From Basidiobolus heterosporus B8920 (taxonomy: Eukaryota > Basidiobolomycota > Basidiobolomycetes > Basidiobolales > Basidiobolaceae): a DNA stretch of 64,000 bases. This document shows positions 35,904 through 47,505 of the stretch, one piece after another. A program made the position numbers and the translations under genes. The notes under the pieces are model-generated. The model was not told the origin of the DNA, did not search any database, and was given only the letters and a program-made list of their open reading frames with translations. The stretch spans positions 1 through 64,000 of the forward strand of contig JNET01029301.1 of the NCBI GenBank assembly GCA_000697455.1. The letters are read 5' to 3'. Position 1 is the first letter of the stretch. Each line of letters opens with the position of its first letter.

Positions 35904-36492
35904 TAAATGAATTTTGATTTTTTTTCTAGTTAATCCCTAGCTAATCTTCATTTTATTCGCATAGATATCAATCTCAATCCTTAGCTAACATTTATGGAAT
36001 ACTCCCTTTTTTACCGATGCGTATTTATTGATGGTTGATAGACACTGAGGTTCAACCGTCTTCGTACATTACTCTGATTTCAATACCTCTTTTGGAATCC
36101 CACAAAACAATGGAATTCCGAGTTAGCGAAGTTACTTCAAGTAGAATATTCCCAATCCAGGAAATTCAGTGAATGCCCTAATATGGTCAAGGAATCCCCG
36201 TTTCCAAAACGACCAAGACAGGAAAATTTCTACCCACTGGAGAACTGACAATCTAATGTTGGTTCTGGTTGTTTTCCTGTGACAAAGATGGGTACATCTA
36301 CTTACCAAAGTAATTGATAAAAATAATCCCTCTAAATCATTTGTTCCGTAAGTTTACTTAACTTTTAATGTAACATTAACATTAACGCTTAGATAGAAAT
36401 CACATATACAAAGTTACAATAAAAAAAGAGGCTGAAAATTAATAAATTATGGAAATCTTGCCTTTGATCAGAAGTGAAAACATAAGACTTGT
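35904..36492. other. Convergent 3' spacer ABCD4/UREF
   Basis: AT-rich 589 bases between two convergent gene ends. No gene, RNA or repeat was recognised. Confidence 0.45.
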
Positions 36493-37288
36493 CTAACTGT
36501 TGAAAATTCTAGAGTAAAGATGGTCATGAGTTCCTTGGATAATATCCAATAATGGTGAAGACTGAGCAGCATTTTCTGGTTGAATATCACAACCAAGCTT
36601 CCAGGCTTCTTCGGTAAAGTTCTGGCATTGGGCCAAGAGGGTTTGCGCGGAATAAGGGCCAACTAGGTTAAGACGCACAGCAGCAGAGATGATAGCGCGT
36701 ACAAACAAGAACAAGAAAAGTTCTTGAGTATTATCTAGAAAAGAAATTTATGTTACTTGAAATCCGACCATGAGAAATGAATAATTGCGACTTACTTAGA
36801 CTGACTTTCAAGTGTTGGCAAGCCATACCGAAACAGATGGGAAGATGACCACCGATTCTTCCCAATCTAACTTGGTGCTTCAACTTAACTCCTACTACAG
36901 AGTTAGAAAGTTGACCAAAACTCTTACTTAAAAGCATAAGCATAGCTGTTCCTTGTGCTTTAGAAGCTCTCTTAGTGGTAGTGTTGGATGTACTAGCTTC
37001 ATAGAAATCATCCAGTTGAATGAGTTGTTCCACCTTCTCTTCATCGCTATTGTCAGCCAAGTCTGAAATCTGATAGGCTTTGGTAACGAAAGGAAGAGTA
37101 GAGTATGCGTAATTATGTACACTGGAAGAAATAAACTTCAAAAGTGTCTCCTCATTATGAACATAACCAGCTTGAACAGAGGCCTCAAGACCGGAGGAGG
37201 CCACGAAACCACCAGTTGGCAAGGCTGAATCGGCCATCATCCACAAGAGCCAATTTTCGTGTTGAGAGTTAGCGGTGAAGATACTCAT
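36493..37288 (-). CDS. UREF: Urease accessory protein UreF
   Basis: Two exons (37288-36796, 36734-36493) give 244 residues. Signature stretches are the N-terminal WMMADSALPTGGFVASSGLE and the C-terminal FLFLFVRAIISAAVRLNLVG followed by PYSAQTLLAQC. UreF joins UreD and UreG to load nickel into apo-urease in the cytosol. The gene implies a working nickel urease elsewhere in the genome. A TATA box stands 94 bases upstream. The intron (about 61 bases) separates the domain after KVSL. Confidence 0.94.
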
Positions 37289-38076
37289 ATTGGTTCAGGT
37301 ATTTACAACGTAAGGGGATTAAGAGAGCCTTGGCTTTAGAGGATACACTGAAATGGCTTACTCTAGGCAGTTCAATCAGGTTATTTATATGCAGAAATTT
37401 AGATCTCTCGTCAATTAGCCATAAACAGTGATTTAAGTCTTTTAAAAACGTATGCTCCTTTACTAGTAATTCTACTGCAGACTTACCTTATATGGTCCTT
37501 CTATATAGGGGAATCTTCACGAGTATACTTGGAAAGGTATTTCCCGTTTGAAATCCTACCAATCGTACCAAATGAGGCAAGACAAGACATACCGGCTTAA
37601 AATAATTTCTAAGTAAAGGAAATTGAGCATTGTTGATCAATAGCCGTTGGGTTGAGTAGCGTAAGTCAATCCAAGCTGAGGTGGCCCAGAGAAACCCAAG
37701 CCTGACGTAAGAAGGTACCAGCTCTTGAATGAACGGATTTATTACAAGAATTTACAAACGATGCGATTGTTGTTTAGTCATGATTTCGTGTCAATTTGTT
37801 TACTAATTTCTTTGTCTTTTCTCTTCTTGACATCAAACCATTGAACATACATTGGATCTAAGGGGCATTTTAAATGTTGCAAAAATATAGGAAAACCATC
37901 CTGATTTTTAAATAGTATATATATAGGAAAGTATCGAATGAAAAAGGCCAGTTTTGAGTGCCGATGTTCTCCAAAAAGTAACCAGAGAAACTCCACTAAA
38001 TTCACCTAGTAAGGTGAGAAGTAGCCGCGACGTCCTCTAGATTGGATGAGAATGGAAATGATGTTAGAGTGGTCAA
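37289..38076. other. Intergenic region UREF promoter/PAB2 3' flank
   Basis: TATA box at 37382. A minus-strand frame at 37778-38005 starts with GTG and has no recognisable content. No gene is supported. Confidence 0.45.
37382..37389 (-). promoter_or_regulatory. TATA box of UREF
   Basis: TATAAATA on the minus strand, 94 bases before the ATG at 37288. Confidence 0.5.
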
Positions 38077-38992
38077 TTAATTCCTTACGTAAATTCTATT
38101 CACCAACCTATGCATAGCACGGCCGCCTCGGAATCCCCCGCGAAAGCCTCGACCACGTCCTCTACCACGAGTCATACCCGGAATGTTGGTTCGCTTTGGT
38201 GTGACCTGGGTAATGAATTATGAGTATGCCATTATACTGCAAACCAGTCAAAGAAATAAAAGAAAAGCGTACTTTAAGTAAACGGCCTCGGAACAGGGAT
38301 TCGTTTAGAACCATGGCGTTGGTAACCGAGGAAGTGTCGGCAAATTCAATGTAGGCGTAACTAAATGAATTCGTTTAGTTTTGTATCAATTAATGGGCGA
38401 TATTTTGGTACTAGATATGCGAATGGAATGTACCCTTTAGGATGCCCGGTCCATTTATCGCAAATGATGGTAATACGGTTGATAGTGCCACATGATTGAA
38501 AATGTGCTTGTAATTCTTCAGGAGTGGATCCGTAATCGACCTAGATACCATGATAAGTGGGTTACTAAGGGAAACGTCAACAATACGCTAGTAAACCAAA
38601 TAATTACGTTTCCAACATAGATAGAGCGTGAATCCAAAGTCTCTTGATCCTCTAAAGTGACATCAGTATATGCATTTTTTGAAATTTGATCCAAACTGAA
38701 ACTCTCACTTACCAGAAGAAGCATTCATACTCATCTCCTGCTCAACCTGAGCTTGCATCTCTCTTAGCTTTGCAGCCTCTTGTTCCATTTCTTGGACGCG
38801 TTGCTTCATCGCCTCTAGCTCCTAAAAGTAAAAATCAGGATTGTGTTAAGCAAGAGCCTGTCAACATTGACAACCGAGAAGAAGGATCTATACTTCATCG
38901 ACATCGGTAATATCTACGTTATTTTCAGTGGTTTCTTGAGGAATCTCAACCCCGTTGGGTTCATTTGAGGCGACGTTTTCCTTATCTGACAT
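38077..38992 (-). CDS. PAB2: Nuclear poly(A)-binding protein 2 (PABPN1/Pab2 type)
   Basis: At least five exons; the first three are 38992-38894, 38821-38713 and 38651-38608. An acidic N-terminus is followed by a short coiled coil ([18 protein letters not shown]). One RRM comes next (DSRSIYVGN = RNP2; [14 protein letters not shown] = RNP1). The Arg/Gly-rich tail ([20 protein letters not shown]) is a target for arginine methylation. This layout is that of PABPN1, which controls poly(A) tail length and nuclear RNA decay. The stop at 38077 follows NRIYVRN. Confidence 0.94.
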
Positions 38993-39615
38993 TATCTACC
39001 GATCGAAAAATAGTTAAGATTAGATTATTGGCTCAGTGTTGACGTCTGAAGACCAAGAGTGAAAAGAACAGGAATCACGGCAGTAAAACTGTTGTGGTGT
39101 CTAGAGTCTTACCTAATAACCTAAAATATGGTATATGTATATTTGTATATATTCTTCGTCTTCAGGCAGAGAGAAGAAAGGAACGGTTTGACTCTAATAT
39201 AGTAAAAAAAAATCCCCCAAATATATGAAAGCTTTATGTTTAGCTTTAAACCTTTGTTTAATACTGAGTAATATTTGCTTTTTGATTTTATTTCAAAACC
39301 ATCAATTTTCGAGAACCTCCTATTTTTCCTCATCCTAATGGTGCATCTTGAAATCCTGGAGAATCACGTGATTTCATTCTGTAACTCTATCCGTCATGCA
39401 AGAATATATAAACGTGGCCATTATAGATGAAGTGCATACTCAGATTGCCCACTGGCGATTTATTCAAAGTTCGATGGATTAACCCTATTTGAAAGAATGG
39501 AAGACCAAGATTTACAAATATATTCTTCCTATATCCTCTAAATCTAAGGGAAGTGGTGGTGTAAAGTATGTTGTCACAAGAAGTTGCCATGTATCTTACA
39601 AGTTAAAAGGCGGCA
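38993..39615. other. Intergenic region PAB2 promoter/AP-3 sigma 3' flank
   Basis: AT-rich with poly-A/T tracts. A 70-codon minus-strand frame at 39121-39333 is low in complexity and unsupported. Confidence 0.4.
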
Positions 39616-40447
39616 TTATTTTCCAATGAAGTTTCTACGTTGGTCTAATTTCATGGAAGACATAGTGTAGTTGTTGGACTTCTTTAGCTTGTTTGCTTCA
39701 CGAATGGCTAGAGTAATCTTATCAAGGTCGGTTTCTAATACCTGCAATTGTTGTGTGTTAAGTTACATTCAAGGTATTGCTATGTAAATTTGAAAACTAC
39801 CATTCCGCCAGTGACCACTTCAGCCAAAATATGATGAATCTAAAAAGCCATATAAGAGACAGCAAAGGAAAGAACATATGCTAGTAGAGAAAGTCACCTC
39901 TTCCCAATGGAAAATCTAGTAGTAGGTTACGAAAGGAAGAGACAATTTTTAGAAAAGCTCACCAAGTGTTGGTAAAAATAAAAATATTCTAAATACCAAG
40001 TCAAGTTCACAAACATTCTCAAAACAACGGTCCAAACTTTCAACAAACACCTAATTTGAACTTGATAAGCACACTAGATTGATGGTTGTCTTTTGCTTCT
40101 ACTTACTTGGATTAAATCTAAGATTCCTAACTCACTCTCGGAAGAATCTACTACAAACACAAAATACAGAGTGGCATAGTTTCGATATATAATACGAGTA
40201 TCGGGTCCACCTAATAGTGTACTTCCTTCAAGAAAGTTGCATTCAGTATCCAATCTTTCGGAGACCAGGCTAAATATTTCCTCAAGAATCTTTTGCTGAA
40301 CAGAAACATCCTACTCGAAAGAAAAGGGTATTTATAAACAAATTAGGCACAGGAGTGGAATAAAAATAAGATTCCTACAATCTGTTGGTAGAATTTCATC
40401 AAGCGAGGTTTGCCATGGTTGTTAAAGATTAGTACCGACTTGATCAT
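39616..40447 (-). CDS. APS3: AP-3 adaptor complex subunit sigma
   Basis: Many short exons with very short introns. Start MIKSVLIFNNHGKPRLMKFY is diagnostic for sigma adaptins. Then come ECNFLEGSTLLGGPDTRIIY, RNYATLYFVFVVDSSESELG and VFVESLDRCFENVCELDL. NFLEGSTLLGG and SESELGILDLIQVFVE point to sigma-3 rather than sigma-1 or -2. The C-terminal exon is VLETDLDKITLAIREANK, ending NFIGK. AP-3 sorts cargo from endosome or Golgi to vacuole. Confidence 0.93.
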
Positions 40448-40727
40448 ACTTGAGGAAGTTGACGTCTAAAGTTTCGTGTGTCCAAAGTGCATGGCAAATA
40501 ATATTTCTAATTAATTTGAATGGATTGGGGATTCGTCATGGGAATTCAATAATTGCCCACCAAATATCTAGGGAATTCAATCATTGCCCATCTATCAATA
40601 TTACTCAGAATATTCAATTTAGGTGATATTTATTTAGGACATATTTATAGGAGTAACAGAAATGAAATGCTTGGGTTCCCAAAGTAAAGCAAGGCATAAA
40701 TTATGGTTTAATAGCGGGTGTGAATTT

Positions 40728-41270
40728 TTAGTTGACCTTGGCCATGCTATCAGGACAGTCATTCTTGATGTGACCGTTCTCACCGCATCCATAACAGACC
40801 TGACCCACCTGTGAGCAATCAGTAGAAATGTGCCCAGTCTTCCCACAACTATAGCATTTGCTCTCGTTGGTACAATCCTTGGATCGATGTCCAAACTCAC
40901 CACAGGTAAAGCAAGACTTGTTGAATTTTCCGACATTCTCAGGGCATCCAATGGCATAATGACCAGATTTACCGCACTTGTAACACTCAGGGCCGTCGGT
41001 AAGTGTGACTGGACAGTCTCGCGACAGGTGGTCAGTCGACTCGCAGCGATAACATTTTTTGGTAGCAGTCGGCTCATCACAGTCACGACTAAGGTGGCCA
41101 GTTTCATTACAATTGTAGCTAATATACTTGCACGGTTACTAATGGAATAGTGATTCAGATAGGAGATTAAATGATTACCAGACAGGTTCTGTTTTGCTGC
41201 ATTGTTTGGCTTGATGCCCAGGTGCACCACAATTATAACATATCGAATACCCGGCTCTACGTGGGGTCAT
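40728..41270 (-). CDS. GIS2: CCHC zinc-knuckle nucleic-acid-binding protein (CNBP/Gis2/Byr3 type)
   Basis: Two exons, with the intron just after the first knuckle. Seven CX2CX4HX4C zinc knuckles were counted: CYNCGAPGHQAKQC, CYNCNETGHLSRDC, CYRCESTDHLSRDC, CYKCGKSGHYAIGC, CFTCGEFGHRSKDC, CYSCGKTGHISTDC and CYGCGENGHIKNDC. The number equals that of yeast Gis2 and animal CNBP. Unlike CNBP there is no RGG box after knuckle 1. The third knuckle has Asp where Gly normally precedes His. These proteins bind single-stranded G-rich RNA/DNA and polysomes. Confidence 0.94.
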
Positions 41271-42362
41271 TCTATCGTTGCGAGTGTTGGTCGGAATTTT
41301 GACTGATTGACTAATGGAAGATAATTGAGTTTAGTGATACCTATGCTCTCTTGAAATACTCTTTCAGAAGTAGACAACTCTATGCCTTTATCTATTTATA
41401 CTCTACCAACCAGTCCTGTATTTACCTCCCTGACTCAAAATCATGTTTAAGGGGGAGAGGAGAGGCTATAAGGGGCTGATGGTATAACCCGCCGCGAACA
41501 CTTGACTGTATCTTTGACCAAACTCCCTTCTCACCCCTATTTACTCAACAAGTTAATTCAAATGTCTCCTTAACCATTGATTTAAATAATGTCTAGATTG
41601 AAGATATCACGTGACCCATGAGTATTAGAAATGACAACTCCCTACACAAAGAATAGTAGTCAATTATGGCCTACCTAACAAACATCCCAATCACTCTAAC
41701 ATGGGAACTTCCGAGCTTTCAATGTAGATGGCTCACTGGCAAACTTCGTTCTGTACAATCGGAAAACTTACTATCCACGTGCTTGTAACCTAAGTAGTAA
41801 GGGTAATTACATCAGTACAGTACCATAATTATTCTTCACATCACTTCATTCTAATTTGAAAGCCATCACTTGCAACATCGCATAGGTTCAGCTGACACGT
41901 GGTCATTTATCCATCATCGTGGATGTGTCGCGGGTTAGAGTGAAATATGTCGAAGTAACAAAAGCCTCCGAGGATTCTACGGAACATTGCTCACGTTTCA
42001 AATTGATTGAGTCATTATTGATGAACTAGTCTTTCGTCCGATCCATCTCAATATTTTGACAGGATACGGACACGCCGCATGGCAGATAAAAGAGATTATC
42101 CGTATTGCACGCAGATGAATGTTATATAGGTTGGGTGGATCATCAGAAATATGCATTTAGCTACGCATAATCACGCTCACTGAAGACCCTTCTGTTGCAC
42201 ACCTATTTCTTGTGCTGCACTGTCAATTAGAGATGTAAGATGAATGACGCTCATTTGCCGGCCAGACAAGATGCACCCACGGATATAACATCAACGCTGG
42301 TGATGGGAAAGGCTTAAGGCACATTCAAAAAGATTTCGGAGATTTTCGGAGAGCGGAAGTAA

Positions 42363-42374
42363 TGACAGGTGTCA
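42363..42374. promoter_or_regulatory. Palindromic TALE homeodomain-type site
   Basis: TGACAGGTGTCA: inverted TGACA/TGTCA arms around GG, matching the TGIF-class palindrome. It lies 1.2 kb upstream of the TALE homeobox gene. Confidence 0.4.
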
Positions 42375-43502
42375 CTCCGAAATGGAAAACTGTCAATGCT
42401 TCAACCATAGCCAGCGTGCTCAGTGTCGAAAAAGATTGGGTCAATATACACCCATTTAACTACAGGTGTAGATGAAATCTCTTTCCATTTTAGTTCAGAA
42501 ACACAGCAATGCCACCAAGAGAAGCTTCGTAGAGACTCTTTTAGCCGGTTTAGCTTGGTTGTATTTAAATCGATAAAGAATTCATCAGGTGAGGATAGAT
42601 CACTAGATAAAGAGCCACAAAGGGTTGTTTCGCAGATAAGGTTTCAGCACTCCACATCTTTTATGAATGACACTATCTGTTGTATCAACGGAAAGTACAA
42701 GTATCCTCTTTAGGAAAGGAGTCACACGCTTCATAATTCCCTAGTTCTGGCTCATTTAAGGTTGGTTGGCCAAGTTTTATTGAGAGTGAAGCTTAACTAC
42801 CATCCCCCCTCTCAGTTGGGCTCAGGTTGTAGTCAGGTTACCAGTGTTGCTTGGCAGGTGTTAGCGTTGCTGTTGTTGTTGTTGTATCTCACTTGCAGTC
42901 CCTTTCATTATTCTGTACCGTTGTCCACTCAACCATTAGCCTAGACCTAGTTTAACCGGTTGAGTGACTGACAAATGAAATCCGGGAGTAGCTTACCATT
43001 TGATTCTTTCGGGTCAATCGTGTGTGTGACCGTTGGTTGGCCACAAAGAGATGCTGAATATTATGATCACCAACTAGATTATCATCAACTTGTTTGCTGA
43101 TATCTCTATGATCAGTCTTGCTGTGTTACACTGTGTGCTTTTCAGGTTCCTTGCACCCGAATTTTCACGATTGAAACACAATCTTGAGTAATGCATGTCC
43201 TCCTGAATGCAGAAATATTAGCTCAAACGGCATCGCATCCTAGCACCACTCACCAATCCCAAGTCTAGCTATCGAGTCTAGCTATCGAAACCCCTTTTGC
43301 CCTAACCCAGAGTGCATGGAAGCAAGGGAATCATGAAACACTCACAAACGCACAAGCGTTGTAAGTGAGGCTGATCGGTTGAGCGATGATTATCAAATTC
43401 GCCAGTAGATACTTTTTAACACACCCTTAGATGTTTGTGACACATTACACTGATTTTAATGATGAATAACTATGGGCATCAATCAACAACCACTGAGGAT
43501 TG

Positions 43503-43510
43503 TATAAAAA
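43503..43510 (+). promoter_or_regulatory. TATA box of the homeobox gene
   Basis: TATAAAAA, 77 bases before the predicted ATG at 43587. Confidence 0.6.
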
Positions 43511-43586
43511 GGGGCGTCAATCCCTCGGCCTTTACCATTGACACTATCTTCAAATCTCTCCATCGTATTATTGACTGACACTTGGT

Positions 43587-44330
43587 ATGGCCGTTTACCT
43601 TTCCTACCCTGATCCCAAGGTTCGCATTCATTTTTACTACCATTAACAGTCCATAGAATCTAACCTTCACCATTAGCCCAGAGTATTTAGCCCCGTTGTC
43701 ATCGTTCATAATGATCAACATCATAACGAGCAGCATCGCAGCTACATCGGCAGTCACAAGGAACGCATTGAAGAGATGCTTTTTCACAACGCCAAAGAAT
43801 GGACTGGCTATCGTTACATTCCGGAACCAGAAAGCTACGAGGCTGATCGGGAAAGCATAAGCTCCGACTCATCATGTTCTAGTGCCTCCCTTTCTCCATC
43901 ACCAACATATTCTGAAGTCCAATCTTCTTTTGACAATGGGCCGGAGACCATTCCCACATCACCCAAGCCGAACCAAAAGAAGCGCAGGGGCAACCTTCCC
44001 AAGGCTGTTACTACCATTTTGAAATCGTGGTTGGCGAAGCATGTGAAGCATCCATATCCTACCGAAGATGAGAAAATTTCTTTAGCCATGGAAACCAAAC
44101 TCACCATGAATCAGATTAGTAACTGGTTTATCAATGCGCGTAGAAGAATTTTGCAGCCCATGATTGAAAGTGCTCAGGCAAATGGGGAACTCAGAAAGCA
44201 AAGCTGTGACCTGGAGATGATCCAATTCTCAGGAGAAACACCAGGGGATGAAAGCTCCTCCGGTAAGCGCAGATACTCTTCGACATCCTTTTCGAAGAAA
44301 TCTCATCCAAAGAAGCAGAAGAGCTACTAG
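43587..44330 (+). CDS. TALE-class homeodomain transcription factor
   Basis: Two exons (43587-43619, 43677-44330) give about 228 residues. The intron has a weak donor (GTTCGC) but keeps the frame and gives an ATG close to a TATA box; a later ATG at 43776 is the alternative. Ser/Pro-rich residues precede the homeodomain (about 111-173): KKRRGNLPKAV, then the three-residue TALE loop KHPYPTEDEK, and recognition helix ISNWFINARRRILQPM. Ile is at homeodomain position 50, as in TALE proteins. The C-terminus is Ser/Lys-rich and ends in a basic stretch. It stands alone between two 2.3-kb flanks. Confidence 0.9.
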
Positions 44331-46584
44331 AGAGTCTTTGCATATTTTGCGCGCTATATTATAATCCTGATCACCTCCCACCCTTTTGTAAAACTTCCGA
44401 TGGTTTATTCCTCTTCACTAATGTAATGATATCCGTTGTTCTTTGGAATCTTCAATCTTTGCATGTCGATATTTCTTTCCCTTCCACCACTTTATAGTAT
44501 TGTATTTTAATCATGTCGTTTTTCAGCACCAGAGCCATAATATCCGCTCGGATGGTCATTATTAAACGGCTTCTATTGTTTTGTCATTATATACATTTAC
44601 ATAGCGTTTAATATCAAATAGTGCAACAAATTTACGATCAATTTTTTGACAGTTGTTCTTAGTATCATTTGCGCCACAATTCCATATTATCTGGAGATTA
44701 TCATTGAAATCCGCGGATTCTCAAGGTAATCTGTGAGTAGTTTGATGGTACGGAGGTTTACCCCTATAGCTCAATGACGGATTATCTAGGATTGTAGAAG
44801 GAGCTGAATAGGAGCCGATGTAATGGATATGTTCACTGAGCCCCCACACCACCCCCACGCTAATTAAGTCATCTAGCCTCCAAACGGTCTCGGGTATGAT
44901 TAAGATTCAACGCATATGAACACGCATATAAATATTAAATAGACAAAGGATCTACTGTTCTGGAAAGAGTCAAAGGCAGGTAGAATGAGGTTGCAGATGG
45001 TCTCGAATGTTGGCAATAAACCACACAATAGATTGAAACTCAATACGCCATCACATTAAACTAAAACCTAATGAACAGTCATAAGATTAAGGGAAAGTTT
45101 GGCAATGCTTCTTGATTTAGTCTTACCATTAATATTCAACAGGTTTCCCCGAGATTGCCTCTATTCTGTCTTGTTACGAATTTGTCGGGATTTGACAAGA
45201 TTTACTTTTTTAAGGTTGGACTGTGTCTGCGGTTGCTATGGGCTATTGAATTGTTGCGCAGCTGATGGTCATTTTGACCAGACAAAGCCATAAGAGATCA
45301 TCTGTGTTGCACACACAGCACAGGTTACTAGTAATTCTGGAGTGAACGATATGAGTGATAAGAGATAAGGGTTCTCCGAAATCCCCCGATATGAACTGCT
45401 GTCAAACAGCACAATTGACATATTGACAGTAGATGGTTGATGAAGTGATGAAGTGATGATACAACCCGTTACACAATCAGAACACGCCAAACCACATGCG
45501 ACTTCAGAATGTTCCCATGAAACAAGATCCACTTTGGAATGCAAAAATTCGGTTTGTTCCAAATACTCTCACTGAGTGTCAAACAAATCACCCACCTCCT
45601 AAATTCGCTTACCCTAAAGGGTGGGAATCTTGATTCAAGCCAATCTCTGTGGCCAGTGAGTAAATTTACACGTGCAGATGAAAGTATGCGAAATCTCTTT
45701 CCTTTTGAATAAAGCAGTCTGATTCAAGCCGGCTTATCCTGTCATGAGTGACGGAGATTGCCGGGAAGATCAGAATTATCCACTGAACAACGCACATAAG
45801 CTTACGAAATTTTCACGAAATTCTCCCACTATATGGAGCTCAGAGCATGGCACAAGGTGTGCGAAGGTTAATCTGAGGTTTAGTTGAAGCTTCACAGAAA
45901 TGTGTCATTGATGAGCGAAAGCGTAAACTGTAACACACCCAAGATAATCGCTTACCGTTATTCGTCTTTCGGCGATGGCATGTGCCATTCCACCTTAAAC
46001 GATCCATCTTGATAGGAAGGAGGACGGTGAACCAGTTATGCTCAAATTGGGTAGAGCTAGCAAACAATAATTCACATCTCCACCTACAATCAGTAATGGT
46101 GGGAACTTTTGAAATGGATTCAGGAAAGCTGATAATGACCTACAAGATGACCCAGAAGATGACCCAGAACTGGTAAATTAGTTTCTTCAGTGCTGGTGGT
46201 TAGTGACCCTAAAAGCATTTGGATGTCCCCCGAAAAATTAGATTCTTATATTACACGGCTATTAGTTGAATCTTCATTTAGCTTGATGATTACGATGGCT
46301 ATAAGTACAGCATGTTATAGATAGGCTACATAGATTTATGCCTCTTCCAACGTGAATACACAAAAGCACATTGAACAACTTGATAATGAAAAATATACAT
46401 TTCCTTCAGCTCTGCTAAAGTGTCATAAACTTTGTTTTACAATTGACAACGTAGAGTTAACCCATAAACTCGTATATATAATTCATAGGCGTGACTAGAA
46501 AAATTGAATCTTTATAACAAATATGCATAATGAATGTGTTTATTGTTATTATCTCACTGTGTGTATGTATAATGAAAGGAATGT
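44331..46584. other. Long non-coding region downstream of the homeobox gene
   Basis: 2.25 kb without a supported gene; open frames here lack ATG starts or recognisable content. It holds TGACAG/CTGTCA hexamers at 44647, 45399, 45424 and 45739. A 14-base tandem pair (AAGATGACCCAG) lies near 46143-46170. Confidence 0.5.
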
Positions 46585-47188
46585 CTATTGACTTTTGATG
46601 GACTTGTTTCTGTTCTTTGAACTTTTACGGCCGGCAGTTTCAGTGACGACAGGTGCTTCCCCGGTGGCGTTTTGCTTAACAAGCTTTTGGGCCTTCTCCC
46701 ACTCTATACGACGTTCGTTAAGAACTGACTTGATTCTAGCCATGGTTTTCTTACACTAAGTCCCAAAAGAGGTTTGTCAGGAAACCACACTAGAGAGGAG
46801 TTTTCAGAGTAATGGGACTTTAACAAACCTTGACAACTCTTGTTTTGTTAGTAAAGAATTGCTCGGTGATACCCCAACGTCTAGCTTCTTCGTTTTGACT
46901 AGCCAACATATTGCGTTCCTTGAGGGCAACATACCAAATCTTATGCAAGTCTTCGAAGCTCTTATTACGTAGCTCACCAGCTCTCCAAGCACGACCTAGA
47001 CAAGCAAGTTTAAAATAGTGAGAGAGATACCTAAGTATCGAGGTGGAAGGAACCAATACTCTACCAGTCTTGGGCTGTTCTTTAGGAAGAGCCATACCCC
47101 CTTCGAAAAACTCCTCCATTCCTCTGGCTCTGAAACCGGCACATTTAACCTTATTTATTGCTTGGAATGCTCTGCTTACGAAACTCAT
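46585..47188 (-). CDS. MRPL4: Mitochondrial large ribosomal subunit protein uL29m
   Basis: Three exons. The signature of the MRP-L47/uL29m domain is clear: [39 protein letters not shown], then [20 protein letters not shown]. The start [20 protein letters not shown] is a plausible mitochondrial presequence. It sits near the exit tunnel of the mitochondrial ribosome. The C-terminal 40 residues are Lys-rich and disordered. It diverges from ISY1. Confidence 0.93.
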
Positions 47189-47505
47189 GTTCGAACTAAA
47201 GACGAGGTACAGTAAAGTCTGGGTTTCGGCAAACACAATTAAGCAAAAGTTTTTCTTAGACGAATCAAAACCAAAATCTTTTTTCCAAATTTGAATCCCA
47301 TGATTTGGAAATTTTACGAGGGAAGACCAACTAAAATGAATGAATCAAATTTATGCAATGAAATATACGTTTGTGATCATTCAAACCATTGGAAATTTTA
47401 CCAATTTGATTAAGATTTCCCTTGAATTTCCTTTATTATCGCGTAAATTCTTGGTGTCCGTTCAACGGTTGCCTGTACAAACGAACTTACTTGTTACTTG
47501 AAAAG
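47189..47505. other. Divergent promoter region uL29m/ISY1
   Basis: AT-rich 317 bases. No repeat or gene was seen. Confidence 0.4.

Larger units (their letters stand above)
41271..43586. other. Long non-coding region upstream of the homeobox gene
   Basis: 2.3 kb without a supported gene; one frame here (42423-42713) starts with GTG. It holds four TGACAG/CTGTCA hexamers between 42057 and 42395, including the palindrome TGACAGGTGTCA (42363-42374). It also holds a short 13-bp direct repeat (TCTAGCTATCGAG-type) near 43264-43290. The TATA box of the homeobox gene is at 43503. Confidence 0.5.

Noticed and set aside
37778-38005. Minus-strand 75-codon frame next to PAB2
   Set aside because: Starts with GTG and lies in the 3' flank, with no family match.
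39121-39333. Minus-strand 70-codon frame downstream of PAB2 start
   Set aside because: Low complexity and AT-rich, with no match.
42423-42713. Plus-strand 96-codon frame
   Set aside because: Starts with GTG, with no recognisable domain, in the homeobox upstream region.
45982-46176. Plus-strand 64-codon frame
   Set aside because: Starts with GTG, with a repetitive end; probably chance.
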